Below are positions 53,012-61,199 of a stretch of DNA of 64,000 bases, piece after piece (position 1 is the first letter of the stretch; the number at the start of each line of letters is the position of its first letter). Made by a program: the position numbers and the translations under genes. The notes under the pieces were generated by a model that was given only the letters and a program-made list of their open reading frames with translations, made no database searches and had not been told where the DNA came from. Origin of the DNA: an uncultured Bacteroidales bacterium (GTDB lineage: Bacteria; Bacteroidota; Bacteroidia; Bacteroidales; Bacteroidaceae); assembly GCA_902775975.1 (NCBI GenBank), contig CACYOC010000002.1, positions 62,001 to 126,000 of the forward strand, in the 5' to 3' direction.

Positions 53012-53599
53012 TTAGAATTTAACCTGTGGAGCTTTCTCAGCACCAGCTTCGGCTTCAAACTTTGTCATCTGCGAGAATCCGAACATGCCAGAGAGGATGT
53101 TCTTGGGGAACGAGCGGATGACAACGTTGTAGTTTTGGACAGCCTCGTTATATTTGTTGCGGGCTTCGTTGATTCGGTTCTCGGTACCTTCCAGCTGAGC
53201 CTGCAGGTCACGGAAGTTTTCGTTGGCCTTCAGGTCAGGGTAGTTCTCCTGAATAGCAATCAGGCGTCCCAGTGCCGAACCCAGCTCGCCTTGTGCCTGC
53301 TGGAATTCCTTCAGCTTTTCGGGTGTCATGTTCGTTGGGTCGAGTGTCACCTGTGTTGCCTTGGAACGTGCAGCAACTACATCTTCGAGCGTTTGTTTCT
53401 CGTGGGCAGCATAGCCCTTGACGGTCTCAACCAGATTGGGAATCAGGTCGGCACGGCGCTGATAGGTTGATTGTACGTTGGCCAGTGCCGTTGTGGCGTC
53501 TTCCTGAACGCCGACCATGGAGTTGTAAGCACTAGCAGCCCAAGCGCCAATGATGACAACAGCTGCGATAATTCCGATAAGTGTCTTGTTTAATTTCAT
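53012..53599 (-). CDS. lemA: LemA family protein
   Basis: A 195-residue membrane-anchored helical protein. The N-terminal helix (LIGIIAAVVIIGAWAASAYNSMV) anchors it, followed by the LemA core VQEDATTALANVQSTYQRRADLIPNLVETVKGYAAHEKQTLEDVVAARSKATQV and IQENYPDLKANENFRDLQAQLEGTENRINEARNKYNEAVQNYNVVIRSFP. The biochemical role is unknown. The adjacent TPM-domain gene is its usual partner in many bacteria. The ATG at 53597-53599 is chosen because the frame upstream is made of nonamer repeats. The 71-bp gap to the TPM gene holds the TTATGGGTC array. Confidence 0.95.
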   Translation of the reverse strand: MKLNKTLIGIIAAVVIIGAWAASAYNSMVGVQEDATTALANVQSTYQRRADLIPNLVETVKGYAAHEKQTLEDVVAARSKATQVTLDPTNMTPEKLKEFQQAQGELGSALGRLIAIQENYPDLKANENFRDLQAQLEGTENRINEARNKYNEAVQNYNVVIRSFPKNILSGMFGFSQMTKFEAEAGAEKAPQVKF

Positions 53600-53618
53600 A
53601 ATCGTTATATTTTTATTA

Positions 53619-53670
53619 TTATGGGTCTTATGGGTCTTATGGGACTTATGGGTCTTATGGGACTTATGGG
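53619..53670. repeat. Nonamer array between the TPM gene and lemA (5.8 units)
   Basis: TTATGGG followed alternately by TC or AC, 9-bp period, abutting the complement of the TPM-gene stop codon (53671-53673) with no gap. In placement it matches the heptamer arrays, but with a period of 9. Confidence 0.93.
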
Positions 53671-54771
53671 TTACCAGCGTGACGTGGCGCCTCCTCCGCC
53701 AAACGAGCCGCCGCCAAAGGAACCTCCACTGAAACCTCCTCCGCCGCCGCCAAAGGAACCTCCACCAAAGCCGCCACCACCATAGTGAATACTTTCTTCT
53801 ATATAGAACGGATTGCCTATCAGTCCTGCAATACCGAGGATGCCCACCCACTGATACTTTTGATTGAGACGCAAGAAAAAGACGCACCAGCCAACCATCA
53901 GCAGCAGGTAAATGCCCATGATAGTAGCAACTTCGTCGTCTATATCGTCATCCTGGCTGGACAGTTGCATGACGGGAAGGTCTTTCTTCTGGAGTGTTGA
54001 GAAAAGTGCCTCGCTGAGATAGAGCATGGCACTGTCGGGTTGTTCAGCACGCATGGCAGGAACTACATACTTTTGTTCCAATCGGTGACACTCCACATCC
54101 GTCAAGTCGGCTTCCAACGAACGTCCCGGCGAGATGTTGATGCTATGATCTTGATAGCCTACCACCACGATGAGACCACGGTCGCCATAGCCTACACCAT
54201 ATCTGTTGCCTACATCCTGTGCCATACGGAAAGGATCGTCGTTTGCAATGTGGTTGACGATGATGAATACCGACTGGACACCTAATTCCTTTTCCAGTCG
54301 CTTTAGTGTGGCATTCATGCGGTCCGTTGTGTTATGCGACAAAACATGATCGGGATTAGAGACGTACTGCGTTGAGTCTTTTAAGTAAGGTATTGGAATG
54401 TCGGCAGCGCTCCAGTAATGTTCTTCCGTATTACTGACGGCCTGCGAGGTAGGCCTCTCCTCTGCAACAGGCAGCTGACTCACACAGCTGACCACCATGG
54501 CGAGGATACCCAACACGAAGACCCATCCCCATATTCTGCGCCATTTGGCCCATTCGGGGTGCTGCTGCTTGAATTCCCAGAACAGTTCATGCCGCTTTTG
54601 ACGATATTCACGTGCCAAGACCTCGTACTTCCTTGAATACTGCTCCGTCAGGTATGATGACGACAAATTCCATCCCAGCTGCGAGTTCTCTATGTCGTAA
54701 GAGTCCTCCAGAGCATGGATGGCGTCATTATACTGACGTGTGAGCCGGTTGACTTGGTCGGTGTAGGTCAT
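53671..54771 (-). CDS. TPM-domain membrane protein with a glycine-rich tail
   Basis: A 366-residue protein. The N-terminal ~85 residues are charged and helical (MTYTDQVNRLTRQYNDAIHALEDSYD...), then a transmembrane helix (IWGWVFVLGILAMVVSCV), a TPM domain (~125-260; YVSNPDHVLSHNTTDRMNATLKRLEKELGVQSVFIIVNHI, VGYGDRGLIVVVGYQDHSINISPG), a second hydrophobic pair (IMGIYLLLMVGWCVFFL, WVGILGIAGLIGNPF), and a tail of GGGGFGGGSF repeats. The architecture resembles YgcG/MtnN-adjacent TPM proteins that pair with LemA. Function unknown; an envelope role is likely. The N-terminal extension before the first helix is unusual, since family members often start with a signal peptide. Confidence 0.85.
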   Translation of the reverse strand: MTYTDQVNRLTRQYNDAIHALEDSYDIENSQLGWNLSSSYLTEQYSRKYEVLAREYRQKRHELFWEFKQQHPEWAKWRRIWGWVFVLGILAMVVSCVSQLPVAEERPTSQAVSNTEEHYWSAADIPIPYLKDSTQYVSNPDHVLSHNTTDRMNATLKRLEKELGVQSVFIIVNHIANDDPFRMAQDVGNRYGVGYGDRGLIVVVGYQDHSINISPGRSLEADLTDVECHRLEQKYVVPAMRAEQPDSAMLYLSEALFSTLQKKDLPVMQLSSQDDDIDDEVATIMGIYLLLMVGWCVFFLRLNQKYQWVGILGIAGLIGNPFYIEESIHYGGGGFGGGSFGGGGGGFSGGSFGGGSFGGGGATSRW

Positions 54772-54787
54772 AATAACTGATTATTCT

Positions 54788-54802
54788 AGCGGCAAAACCG
54801 CT
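54788..54802. repeat. Small hairpin in the aroE-TPM gap
   Basis: AGCGG, CAAAA, CCGCT in the 39-bp gap. It is of the same GCGG-N5-CCGC form as the grpE and lemA-purM hairpins; there is no T-run, so it is not a convincing terminator. Confidence 0.5.
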
Positions 54803-54810
54803 GGATACTT

Positions 54811-55557
54811 TTATTTTTCGTGCCAGAACTCCCAGGAAGCAAAGGCCTGCAAGAGCAGCATCTCCAGTCCGTTCTTGGTCTGTGCGCCATACTCAGCACC
54901 ACGCTTCATGAAGAGTGTCTCGTCCGGATTATAGATGAGGTCGTAGAGAATGGTGTGTGAATCCATAGCCTCGTAGGGGAGGTTAGGACACACTTCCGTC
55001 TTAGGATACATGCCGAGAGGCGTGCAGTTGACGATAACATTGTATTCACGGATGATTTCTGGCGTGATGTTCTGATACTGAATAGTTCCTTGACGTTCAA
55101 ATCTGCTAACAAATACGGTTTCAAGTCCCAGGTTACGCAGTCCGAAGTCTATTGCTTTCGAAGCGCCGCCAGTACCTAAGATGAGCGCTTTCTTGTGCCA
55201 CTTGCTATCCAGCATAGGCTCAATGCTCTTGGTAAAACCAATCACATCACTGTTATAGCCTTTCAGTATGACATCATTACCTTCGTGTATCACCTTGATT
55301 ACATTGACAGCTCCGATGGCACGAGCCTCTGGAGAGATGTGGTCAAGATAGGGCATCACCTTCTCCTTGTAGGGGATTGTCACATTGAGTCCACGAAGGT
55401 TAGGGTTGGAACTCAGAATTTCATCGAGCGCATCGATGGTTGAGATTTCGTAGTTTTCATAGATGGCGTCAATTCCCTCATCCTGGAACTTCTGATTGAA
55501 GTAACTGATGGAGAAGGAATGACCAAGAGGAAAACCGATGAGTCCGTATTTATCCAT
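54811..55557 (-). CDS. aroE: Shikimate dehydrogenase
   Basis: A 248-residue NADPH-dependent enzyme reducing 3-dehydroshikimate. Substrate domain: YGLIGFPLGHSFSISYFNQKF with the SxS serines, and LRGLNVTIPYKEKVMPYLD with the catalytic lysine; the GAVNVIK segment and KGYNSDVIGF with the paired aspartate. Nucleotide domain: ALILGTGGASKAIDFGL (Rossmann GxGGxx) and VNCTPLGMYP. The C-terminus NGLEMLLLQAFASWEFW matches the family. It is slightly shorter than E. coli AroE. Last in phoH-purC-menG-aroE (gap of 11 bp to menG). Confidence 0.96.
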   Translation of the reverse strand: MDKYGLIGFPLGHSFSISYFNQKFQDEGIDAIYENYEISTIDALDEILSSNPNLRGLNVTIPYKEKVMPYLDHISPEARAIGAVNVIKVIHEGNDVILKGYNSDVIGFTKSIEPMLDSKWHKKALILGTGGASKAIDFGLRNLGLETVFVSRFERQGTIQYQNITPEIIREYNVIVNCTPLGMYPKTEVCPNLPYEAMDSHTILYDLIYNPDETLFMKRGAEYGAQTKNGLEMLLLQAFASWEFWHEK

Positions 55558-55568
55558 ATTGTTAACGT

Positions 55569-56303
55569 TTATTTGGTTGCAAAATATAGTGTACAGATGC
55601 CAAAGGTCAGTCGTTGGAACTGTGCCTGTCGGAACCCCGCCTGTTGTAAGATTTCCACCATTCGTTCACCTTGTGGGAAGGCTTCGATGGTCTTTGTCAG
55701 ATAGGTGTAGGCTTCCGAGTCTTTAGAGATGAGCCGTCCGTAGAGCGGGAGAACGGTGTGCGAATAGAGTTGAAAGAGTTGACGAACGGGGAAAGCAACG
55801 GGTTGAGTCAGTTCCAAGATACAGAGATGTCCGCCAGGACGAAGCACTCTGCACATCTCGCGCAGTCCTTTGTCAAGGTCGGCAAAGTTTCGAATGCCGA
55901 AAGCTGCTATCACAGCATCATAGCTATTGTCGTCAAAAGTAAGTGCCGTGCAGTCCTGCCGCTCAAAGGAAATACGTTCTTGCAGTCCCATTAGTTCTAC
56001 TTTCTTCCGTCCGACAGCCATCATACCTTCGCTGATATCCACACCTTTAATGCTGACAGAGGGCAAAAACCTACAAGTCTGAATAGCAAAATCGCCTGTT
56101 CCCGTTGCAATGTCCAAGACCTCTTTAGGTGCAAAGGGTTGCAGTTTTCTAATAGCCTTACGCCGCCAGTAACGGTCAATATTCCACGAGAGACGATGAT
56201 TCAGCGTGTCGTATGTGGAAGCAATGTTGTCAAACATCTGCTCCACCTGCTGAGTCTTGTCAGTTTTGGCACCGTAAGGGATAATCGTCTCTTGCTGATA
56301 CAT
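55569..56303 (-). CDS. menG: Demethylmenaquinone methyltransferase (UbiE/MenG)
   Basis: A 244-residue SAM-dependent C-methyltransferase for the last menaquinone step. Family signatures are [24 protein letters not shown] near the N-terminus, the SAM motif [27 protein letters not shown], and the second signature [30 protein letters not shown]. Because the genome also has menA at 59.4-60.4 kb, the quinone is menaquinone and the name MenG fits better than UbiE. It lies between purC (37-bp gap) and aroE. Confidence 0.96.
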   Translation of the reverse strand: MYQQETIIPYGAKTDKTQQVEQMFDNIASTYDTLNHRLSWNIDRYWRRKAIRKLQPFAPKEVLDIATGTGDFAIQTCRFLPSVSIKGVDISEGMMAVGRKKVELMGLQERISFERQDCTALTFDDNSYDAVIAAFGIRNFADLDKGLREMCRVLRPGGHLCILELTQPVAFPVRQLFQLYSHTVLPLYGRLISKDSEAYTYLTKTIEAFPQGERMVEILQQAGFRQAQFQRLTFGICTLYFATK

Positions 56304-56340
56304 AAGGAATCAAATAACTTTGATAAAATGTAGTGTACTT

Positions 56341-57291
56341 TTATGAACGGGTTTTAAGATACGTACTGACGTTCTGCTCGATACGAGCAGCCAAGTCTTC
56401 GCTGTCAGCCGCCTTTTCGAAGCGTTCGCCGGTGATGTGTTCATAGAGTTCGATGTATCGCTCGCTGACGCTCTCGGCATATTCGTCAGTGATTTCAGGC
56501 ATGGTCTGACCGGGTTCGTTCATGAAGTTATGCTCGATGAGCCATTGGCGTACAAACTCCTTGGAGAGTTGTTTCTGCGGTTCGCCCTTTGCCAGCTTTT
56601 CTTCGTAGCCGTCAGCATAGAAGTAGCGTGAAGAGTCTGGGGTGTGGATCTCGTCTATGAGATACACTTTCCCGTCGCGCTTGCCAAATTCGTATTTTGT
56701 ATCGACGAGAATCAGTCCGCGCTGGGCGGCAATCTCCTGACCGCGAGCGAATATTCTACGGGTATAATCCTCCATGATGGCATAGTCTGTGGCGGAGACC
56801 AGTCCTTGTGCGATGATTTCCTCTTTCGAAATATTCAGGTCGTGACCTTCGTCAGCCTTAGTGGTTGGAGTGATGATAGGTTCGGGGAACCGCTCGTTTT
56901 CTTTCATGCCGTCAGGCAGTTTGACACCGCAAAGTTCACGACAGCCATTTTTGTATTCACGCCAGGCAGAGCCCGTCAGGATAGAACGGATAATCATCTC
57001 CACGCGGAATCCTTCACACTTCAGTCCAACAGTTACCATGGGGTCTGGCGTTGCCAGTTTCCAATTCGGACAAATATCGGCGGTAGCGTCCAGGAACTTG
57101 GCGGCAATCTGGTTCAACACTTGTCCTTTGTAGGGAATACCTTTGGGCAGGATGACGTCAAAGGCCGAAATACGGTCTGTCGCTACCATGACCATCAGGT
57201 CGTCGTTGATGTTGTAAACGTCACGTACCTTACCATGGTACACGCTCTTTTGTCCTTCAAAATTGAAGTCAGTCTTTGTTAATGCTTTCAT
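56341..57291 (-). CDS. purC: SAICAR synthetase
   Basis: A 316-residue enzyme joining aspartate to CAIR in purine synthesis. Seen: [46 protein letters not shown] (ATP and substrate region), [68 protein letters not shown]. The length is of the eukaryote-like/Bacteroidetes long form, with a C-terminal extension after TPDSSRY. The ATG at 57289-57291 lies inside the end of phoH (about 23-bp overlap), so the two are likely translated in a coupled way. Confidence 0.95.
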   Translation of the reverse strand: MKALTKTDFNFEGQKSVYHGKVRDVYNINDDLMVMVATDRISAFDVILPKGIPYKGQVLNQIAAKFLDATADICPNWKLATPDPMVTVGLKCEGFRVEMIIRSILTGSAWREYKNGCRELCGVKLPDGMKENERFPEPIITPTTKADEGHDLNISKEEIIAQGLVSATDYAIMEDYTRRIFARGQEIAAQRGLILVDTKYEFGKRDGKVYLIDEIHTPDSSRYFYADGYEEKLAKGEPQKQLSKEFVRQWLIEHNFMNEPGQTMPEITDEYAESVSERYIELYEHITGERFEKAADSEDLAARIEQNVSTYLKTRS

Positions 57292-58234
57292 TTTTATGTA
57301 GTTTGTCGTTTTGTTCGTATGCCTTGACAATGCGGGTCACCAATTTGTGACGCACAATGTCTTTGCCGTTGAGATTGACCACACCAATGCCTGGCACGTC
57401 TTTCAGAATCTCCAGTGCATCGACAAGTCCTGACTTTTGTGAACGGGGCAAGTCTATCTGTGAGGTGTCACCTGTGATGATCATCTTGGTGTTCCAACCC
57501 ATACGGGTTAAGAACATGCGTAACTGCTGGGGCGTGGTGTTTTGTGCTTCGTCCAGAATGACGACGGCATCGCTCAAGGTTCTTCCACGCATAAATGCCA
57601 AAGGGGCTATTTGAATGATGTGATGCTCCATCATTTCTTGCAGTTTAGCTTGTGGAAGCATGTCTTCCAATGCATCGTATAGAGGTTGAAGATACGGGTC
57701 TATCTTATCCTTCATGTCGCCTGGCAGAAATCCGAGTTTCTCGCCCGCTTCAACGGCAGGGCGGGAGAGGATAATCTTCTTGGCGGTTTTCTCTTTCAGT
57801 GCCTTGACGGCCAGAGCAATGGACAGATAAGTCTTACCCGTTCCTGCCGGACCCACGGCAAACACCATGTCGTTGTCCTCATAGGTGTCTATCAGCTTCT
57901 GTTGGTTTTCCGAGCGAGCCTTGATGGCACGGCCAGACATGGTATATACCAGAACACCTTCCGGAATGTCGTCATTGGTGCGATGACCTTTGATGATATC
58001 CAAGATGTCTTCTTCTTTCAGGGAGTTGAATTTAAGTACATGCTGGCGCATTTTCTCAGCAGCCTCCTCGAAAGCGGCCATCTGTTCTTCGTCGCCCAGT
58101 ATGCGCATCACATTGTCGCGGGCCACAATGCGTAGTTTAGGATACAGCGCCCTTATCATCTGCAGATGCTGGTTGCCCGCTCCGTAAAACACCACGGGAT
58201 CGATATCCTCTAATACAAAATGTTTCTCTATCAC
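57269..58234 (-). CDS. PhoH-family ATPase
   Basis: A 321-residue cytoplasmic P-loop protein of the PhoH/PhoL type. The N-terminal ~115 residues form the small domain seen in PhoL proteins; the ATPase follows with [19 protein letters not shown] (Walker A), [42 protein letters not shown] (Walker B and DEAQ) and [13 protein letters not shown]. Family members are linked to phosphate starvation, rRNA maturation and stress, with no agreed reaction. A TAACTTTG box on the minus strand (58260-58267) lies 25 bases upstream of the ATG. It heads the phoH-purC-menG-aroE run. Confidence 0.94.
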   Translation of the reverse strand: MIEKHFVLEDIDPVVFYGAGNQHLQMIRALYPKLRIVARDNVMRILGDEEQMAAFEEAAEKMRQHVLKFNSLKEEDILDIIKGHRTNDDIPEGVLVYTMSGRAIKARSENQQKLIDTYEDNDMVFAVGPAGTGKTYLSIALAVKALKEKTAKKIILSRPAVEAGEKLGFLPGDMKDKIDPYLQPLYDALEDMLPQAKLQEMMEHHIIQIAPLAFMRGRTLSDAVVILDEAQNTTPQQLRMFLTRMGWNTKMIITGDTSQIDLPRSQKSGLVDALEILKDVPGIGVVNLNGKDIVRHKLVTRIVKAYEQNDKLHKNESINKD

Positions 58235-58259
58235 GTACCTTATATAATAAATATGGCTG

Positions 58260-58267
58260 CAAAGTTA
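58260..58267 (-). promoter_or_regulatory. -7 element of phoH
   Basis: TAACTTTG then CAGCC on the minus strand, 25 bases before the phoH ATG. No -33 TTTG at the standard distance. Confidence 0.55.
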
Positions 58268-58342
58268 CGAAAAAATAGTGAATTGCGAAGAGTAAACAGA
58301 GAAAATTTTGCGGTCGGGATGGATAATTTGAGCTTTTTTTCG

Positions 58343-58350
58343 TAATTTTG
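58343..58350 (+). promoter_or_regulatory. -7 element of the pseudouridine synthase gene
   Basis: TAATTTTG then CAGCC, 9 bases before the ATG at 58360, so the leader would be very short. It and the phoH box (TAACTTTG CAGCC) diverge and share the same downstream pentamer. Confidence 0.6.
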
Positions 58351-58359
58351 CAGCCGATT

Positions 58360-59253
58360 ATGAGATATAATGCCAACAATCAAGGTGAATACGACCACTT
58401 CAACGTTACCGAAGGACCCCAGCCGTTACTGGAGTTCTTGTTAGAACATGTCAAGCTGTCAAGGACAAAAATCAAGCAGACGCTACATGGTCAGGGTATT
58501 CGTGTGAACGGAAAGACCGTCACACAGTTTGACTATATGCTTCAGCCAGGCATGAAGGTAGCTGTTTCCAAGACCAAACGTAACCAGCAACCGTTCAAAA
58601 GCCGCTACGTCAAAATAGTCTATGAGGACCGATGGCTCGTTGTCATAGAGAAACAACCGGGCATCTTGTCGATGGCTGCCGGACATGCGTCACTGAATGT
58701 CAAGTCAGTACTGGATGATTATTTCAAGAAGTCGCACCAGAACTGCACGGCTCATGTGGTACATCGGTTAGACAGGGACACTTCCGGCCTGATGATTTAT
58801 GCCAAGGACATGGAGACAGAGCAGATTCTTGAGCACCATTGGCACGACATTGTCTATGACCGCCGCTATGTCGCTGTGCTTTCCGGTGAAATGGAACAGG
58901 ATGAGGGAACTATTGAAAACTGGCTAAAAGACAACAAGGCATACATCACTTATTCGTCGCCTGTTGACAACGGCGGAAAGCTGGCCATCACACATTTTAT
59001 GACCTTGGACCGCACTACTGAGCACTCGCTGGTAGAGTTTCGTCTTGAAACAGGTCGTAAGAACCAGATTCGTGTCCATGCTGCCGACATGGGACACCCT
59101 GTTTGCGGCGACCCCAAATACGGCAATGGCGACAATCCGTTAGGACGCCTTTGTCTGCATGCTTTCCTGTTGTGCTTCAATCATCCCATCACCCGTCGTC
59201 CTATGGAGTTTGAAACCACCATTCCCGCAGCATTCAAACATCTTTTTAAATAA
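58360..59253 (+). CDS. RluA/RluD-family pseudouridine synthase
   Basis: A 297-residue RNA-modifying enzyme. The N-terminal S4 RNA-binding domain is LEFLLEHVKLSRTKIKQTLHGQGIRVNGKTV; the catalytic domain has VIEKQPGILSMAAGH, then the aspartate motif HVVHRLDRDTSGLMIYAKD, and LVEFRLETGRKNQIRVHAADMGHPVCGDPKYG and LCLHAFLLCFNHP. Which rRNA or tRNA uridines it modifies cannot be told. The ATG at 58360 (MRYNANNQGEYDHFNV) is fixed by the promoter box just before it. A small membrane-protein gene follows after 28 bp. Confidence 0.94.
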   Translation: MRYNANNQGEYDHFNVTEGPQPLLEFLLEHVKLSRTKIKQTLHGQGIRVNGKTVTQFDYMLQPGMKVAVSKTKRNQQPFKSRYVKIVYEDRWLVVIEKQPGILSMAAGHASLNVKSVLDDYFKKSHQNCTAHVVHRLDRDTSGLMIYAKDMETEQILEHHWHDIVYDRRYVAVLSGEMEQDEGTIENWLKDNKAYITYSSPVDNGGKLAITHFMTLDRTTEHSLVEFRLETGRKNQIRVHAADMGHPVCGDPKYGNGDNPLGRLCLHAFLLCFNHPITRRPMEFETTIPAAFKHLFK

Positions 59254-59281
59254 ATTGCTCACCAAACATCCAACATAAGAA

Positions 59282-59437
59282 ATGGCAGAAAACTTTTCTT
59301 ATTATGTAGCTATCTTAGCGCTGATTATTATTGGCGTCATTGCAGCGAAGAAAATAGTGTCGTGTCTGATTAAGTCTATCGTTATTCTGATATTGGCAGC
59401 GGCAGCGGCCTATATCTATTTCGAATATTTACAATAG
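59282..59437 (+). CDS. 51-residue hydrophobic membrane protein, unrecognised
   Basis: ATG at 59282, TAG at 59435-59437. The sequence begins MAENFSYYVAILALIIIGVI, continues with a short basic turn (AAKKIVSCLIK), then a second hydrophobic helix (SIVILILAAAAAYIYFEYLQ). It is predicted to be a two-helix hairpin in the inner membrane. I do not recognise a family. Support for a real gene: tight spacing behind the pseudouridine synthase (28 bp), a compact hydrophobic-basic-hydrophobic plan, and a stop only 4 bp from the convergent menA stop. It could be a small stress or assembly protein; no function is claimed. Confidence 0.65.
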   Translation: MAENFSYYVAILALIIIGVIAAKKIVSCLIKSIVILILAAAAAYIYFEYLQ

Positions 59438-59441
59438 CCAG

Positions 59442-60350
59442 TTAAACAAGTAGTATTCCCAAAGACACTAACACTCCATAAACCAAAATGTTACGGGCTG
59501 TCTCTGATAAGCATTCGTTCAGTTGACGACCTTCATGAATGGTCCTCATCTTGTTCCATGTCAACACATGCAGAACGAGATAGAGAAAGGGGAGTACAAA
59601 GGCCAGAACGTGTCCGTTTATCCAAAAGATGACACCTGTCAGCACAGCACCGATACCTAACAACAGATATAGTTTCTCGGAAGCTTCAGCACCTATTCTG
59701 ACTACCAGCGTCATCTTGCCGTCCCGTTTGTCGTTGTCTCTGTCGCGATAATTATTTACAATAAGCAGTGCATCCACCACGGCACCGCATGCCAATGAGG
59801 CCAAAAACACCTGCCATGTACAGGAATGTAACTGTATGTAATAAGGTATGCAGACAGGAATTACTCCGAAGAATGCCAATACCAGCACGTCGCCCATACC
59901 AATATAAGACAAATGAGTGGTGTATAGTATGCAGAAAACCACACATGCAATACCTATTGCTATCATTTCCAGACCTCCAAACCATATCAGTGGCAGTCCG
60001 ATGATGCAAGCAATACAGGTTGTCAACGCTATAGCACGCTTCATGGAGTCTATCTTTACCCATCCTTGGGTACAAGCCCTCAAGGGTCCCAAGCGGGTAG
60101 CAGTATCGTCATTGCCTCGGGTATAGTCAAAAAAATCGTTTACAAAATTGGCATCGATTTGCATCAATATGGCAAACAAGGCACAAAGCGCCGCTGCCGT
60201 CCAGCTGAAGGCCGACGCATCTATTTCCTGAATGTCAGTCCATGCCAATGCCAAGCTGATAACGACAGGAACCAAAGCTCCTGAAAGTGTCTTCGGACGT
60301 GCTGCCAAAATCCAGGCACGTAGTGAGTTTTGCTTTACATTTTCTTCCAT
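59442..60350 (-). CDS. menA: 1,4-dihydroxy-2-naphthoate polyprenyltransferase
   Basis: A 302-residue integral membrane prenyltransferase of the UbiA family that attaches the polyprenyl tail in menaquinone synthesis. The first motif NFVNDFFDYTRGNDD holds the Mg-binding DxxxD (normally NDxxDxxxD), and the second is NNYRDRDNDKRDGKMTLVVRIG. About eight hydrophobic helices follow LRAWILAARPKTLSGALVPV, the family N-terminus. The ATG at 60348-60350 (MEENVKQN) sits 8 bases past the TACCTTTG promoter box; a longer frame overlaps the promoter. It works with menG at 55.6-56.3 kb. Confidence 0.95.
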   Translation of the reverse strand: MEENVKQNSLRAWILAARPKTLSGALVPVVISLALAWTDIQEIDASAFSWTAAALCALFAILMQIDANFVNDFFDYTRGNDDTATRLGPLRACTQGWVKIDSMKRAIALTTCIACIIGLPLIWFGGLEMIAIGIACVVFCILYTTHLSYIGMGDVLVLAFFGVIPVCIPYYIQLHSCTWQVFLASLACGAVVDALLIVNNYRDRDNDKRDGKMTLVVRIGAEASEKLYLLLGIGAVLTGVIFWINGHVLAFVLPFLYLVLHVLTWNKMRTIHEGRQLNECLSETARNILVYGVLVSLGILLV

Positions 60351-60358
60351 AACAGGTG

Positions 60359-60366
60359 CAAAGGTA
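60359..60366 (-). promoter_or_regulatory. -7 element of menA, adjoining array D
   Basis: TACCTTTG then CACC on the minus strand, 8 bases before the menA ATG. The -33 position falls inside dyad array D; no TTTG is found there at 19-21 bp. Confidence 0.65.
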
Positions 60367-60378
60367 CAAATTATATTC

Positions 60379-60444
60379 AAAAAGTATCATACTTTTGCCC
60401 AAAAAGTCATATACTTTTTTGTAAAAAGTCATAGAGTTTTCATT
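60379..60444. repeat. 22-bp dyad array D (three units) between divergent menA and HD genes
   Basis: Units start at 60379, 60401 and 60423. Cores within them: AAAAGTATCATACTTTT (perfect 8+1+8 odd-centred palindrome), AAAAGTCATATACTTTT, AAAAGTCATAGAGTTTT. The period is exactly 22. The array fills the space between the two divergent -7 boxes (60366 and 60454) and covers both -33 positions. Confidence 0.9.
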
Positions 60445-60453
60445 TTTTCTTTG

Positions 60454-60461
60454 TATCTTTG
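60454..60461 (+). promoter_or_regulatory. -7 element of the HD hydrolase gene at 60470
   Basis: TATCTTTG then CA, 8 bases before the ATG at 60470, so a very short leader is expected. Its -33 position lies in unit 3 of array D. Confidence 0.65.
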
Positions 60462-60469
60462 CATCCGAT

Positions 60470-61114
60470 ATGATGACGAACAGCCCTTCTCTTGACTTGG
60501 TAGAGTTTATTGAAACTCAGATTTTACCTCAGTATGCACAGTTTGACAAGGCTCATAACCTCCAGCATGTGCAGAAGGTTATACGTGCCTCACTTGACTT
60601 GGCGCGACAGATGGGTGCCGATATGGATATGGCTTATGTGATTGCTGCCTACCATGACTTGGGGCTTAGCGGACCACGTGCCATTCACCACGTGACGAGT
60701 GGGAAAATTCTGATGCAGGACGCCCGACTAAAACGCTGGTTTTCGGCAGAACAGTTGAAGATGATGAAGGAGGCTGTTGAGGACCACCGTGCATCGGCAT
60801 CACGGGCTCCACGAAGTATCTATGGCAAGATTGTGGCAGAAGCAGACCGCGACATCCAGCCTGGAACCGTCATTCGACGCACCATACAGTTTGGCTTATC
60901 AAACTATCCGCACCTTGACCGTGAAGGACACTGGCAGCATTTCATGCAGCACATGGACGAGAAGTATTCTTCTAACGGCTATATCCGCTTGTGGATACAG
61001 GGCTCAGAGAACGAAAAACGTTTGAACGAACTCCGAACACTTATCAGTCAGCCAACACGGATGCGACAGGTCTTTGATCGCTTGTTTGATGAAGAGACAA
61101 CTGAAAAAAAATAA
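60470..61114 (+). CDS. HD-domain hydrolase, small
   Basis: A 214-residue cytoplasmic protein of the HD superfamily (YfbR/YedJ-like). Metal-binding pattern: the first histidine in FDKAHNLQHVQKVIRASLDLA, the HD pair in VIAAYHDLGLSGPR, later histidines in HHVTSGKILMQD and AVEDHRAS, and the last aspartate in KIVAEADRDI. The substrate is probably a nucleotide or phosphoester. It is unrelated at sequence level to the larger HD protein at 13.9-15.1 kb. It diverges from menA across dyad array D; 85 bp separate it from lepA, which has its own -7 box. Confidence 0.85.
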   Translation: MMTNSPSLDLVEFIETQILPQYAQFDKAHNLQHVQKVIRASLDLARQMGADMDMAYVIAAYHDLGLSGPRAIHHVTSGKILMQDARLKRWFSAEQLKMMKEAVEDHRASASRAPRSIYGKIVAEADRDIQPGTVIRRTIQFGLSNYPHLDREGHWQHFMQHMDEKYSSNGYIRLWIQGSENEKRLNELRTLISQPTRMRQVFDRLFDEETTEKK

Positions 61115-61165
61115 AAATAATAATAAATTATCGTTGACCATATCTTATAAGTCGAAAAATTTTAT

Positions 61166-61173
61166 TAACTTTG
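61166..61173 (+). promoter_or_regulatory. -7 element of lepA
   Basis: TAACTTTG, 26 bases before the lepA ATG, in an AT-rich gap. No -33 TTTG at the usual distance. Confidence 0.55.
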
Positions 61174-61199
61174 TGGCCTGACAGGCGAAACTGTAAAAA

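Noticed and set aside
53600..53887. N-terminal extension of lemA
   Set aside because: The upstream in-frame codons are nonamer repeats (HKTHKSHK) and then overlap the TPM gene; the family starts at the hydrophobic helix encoded from 53599.
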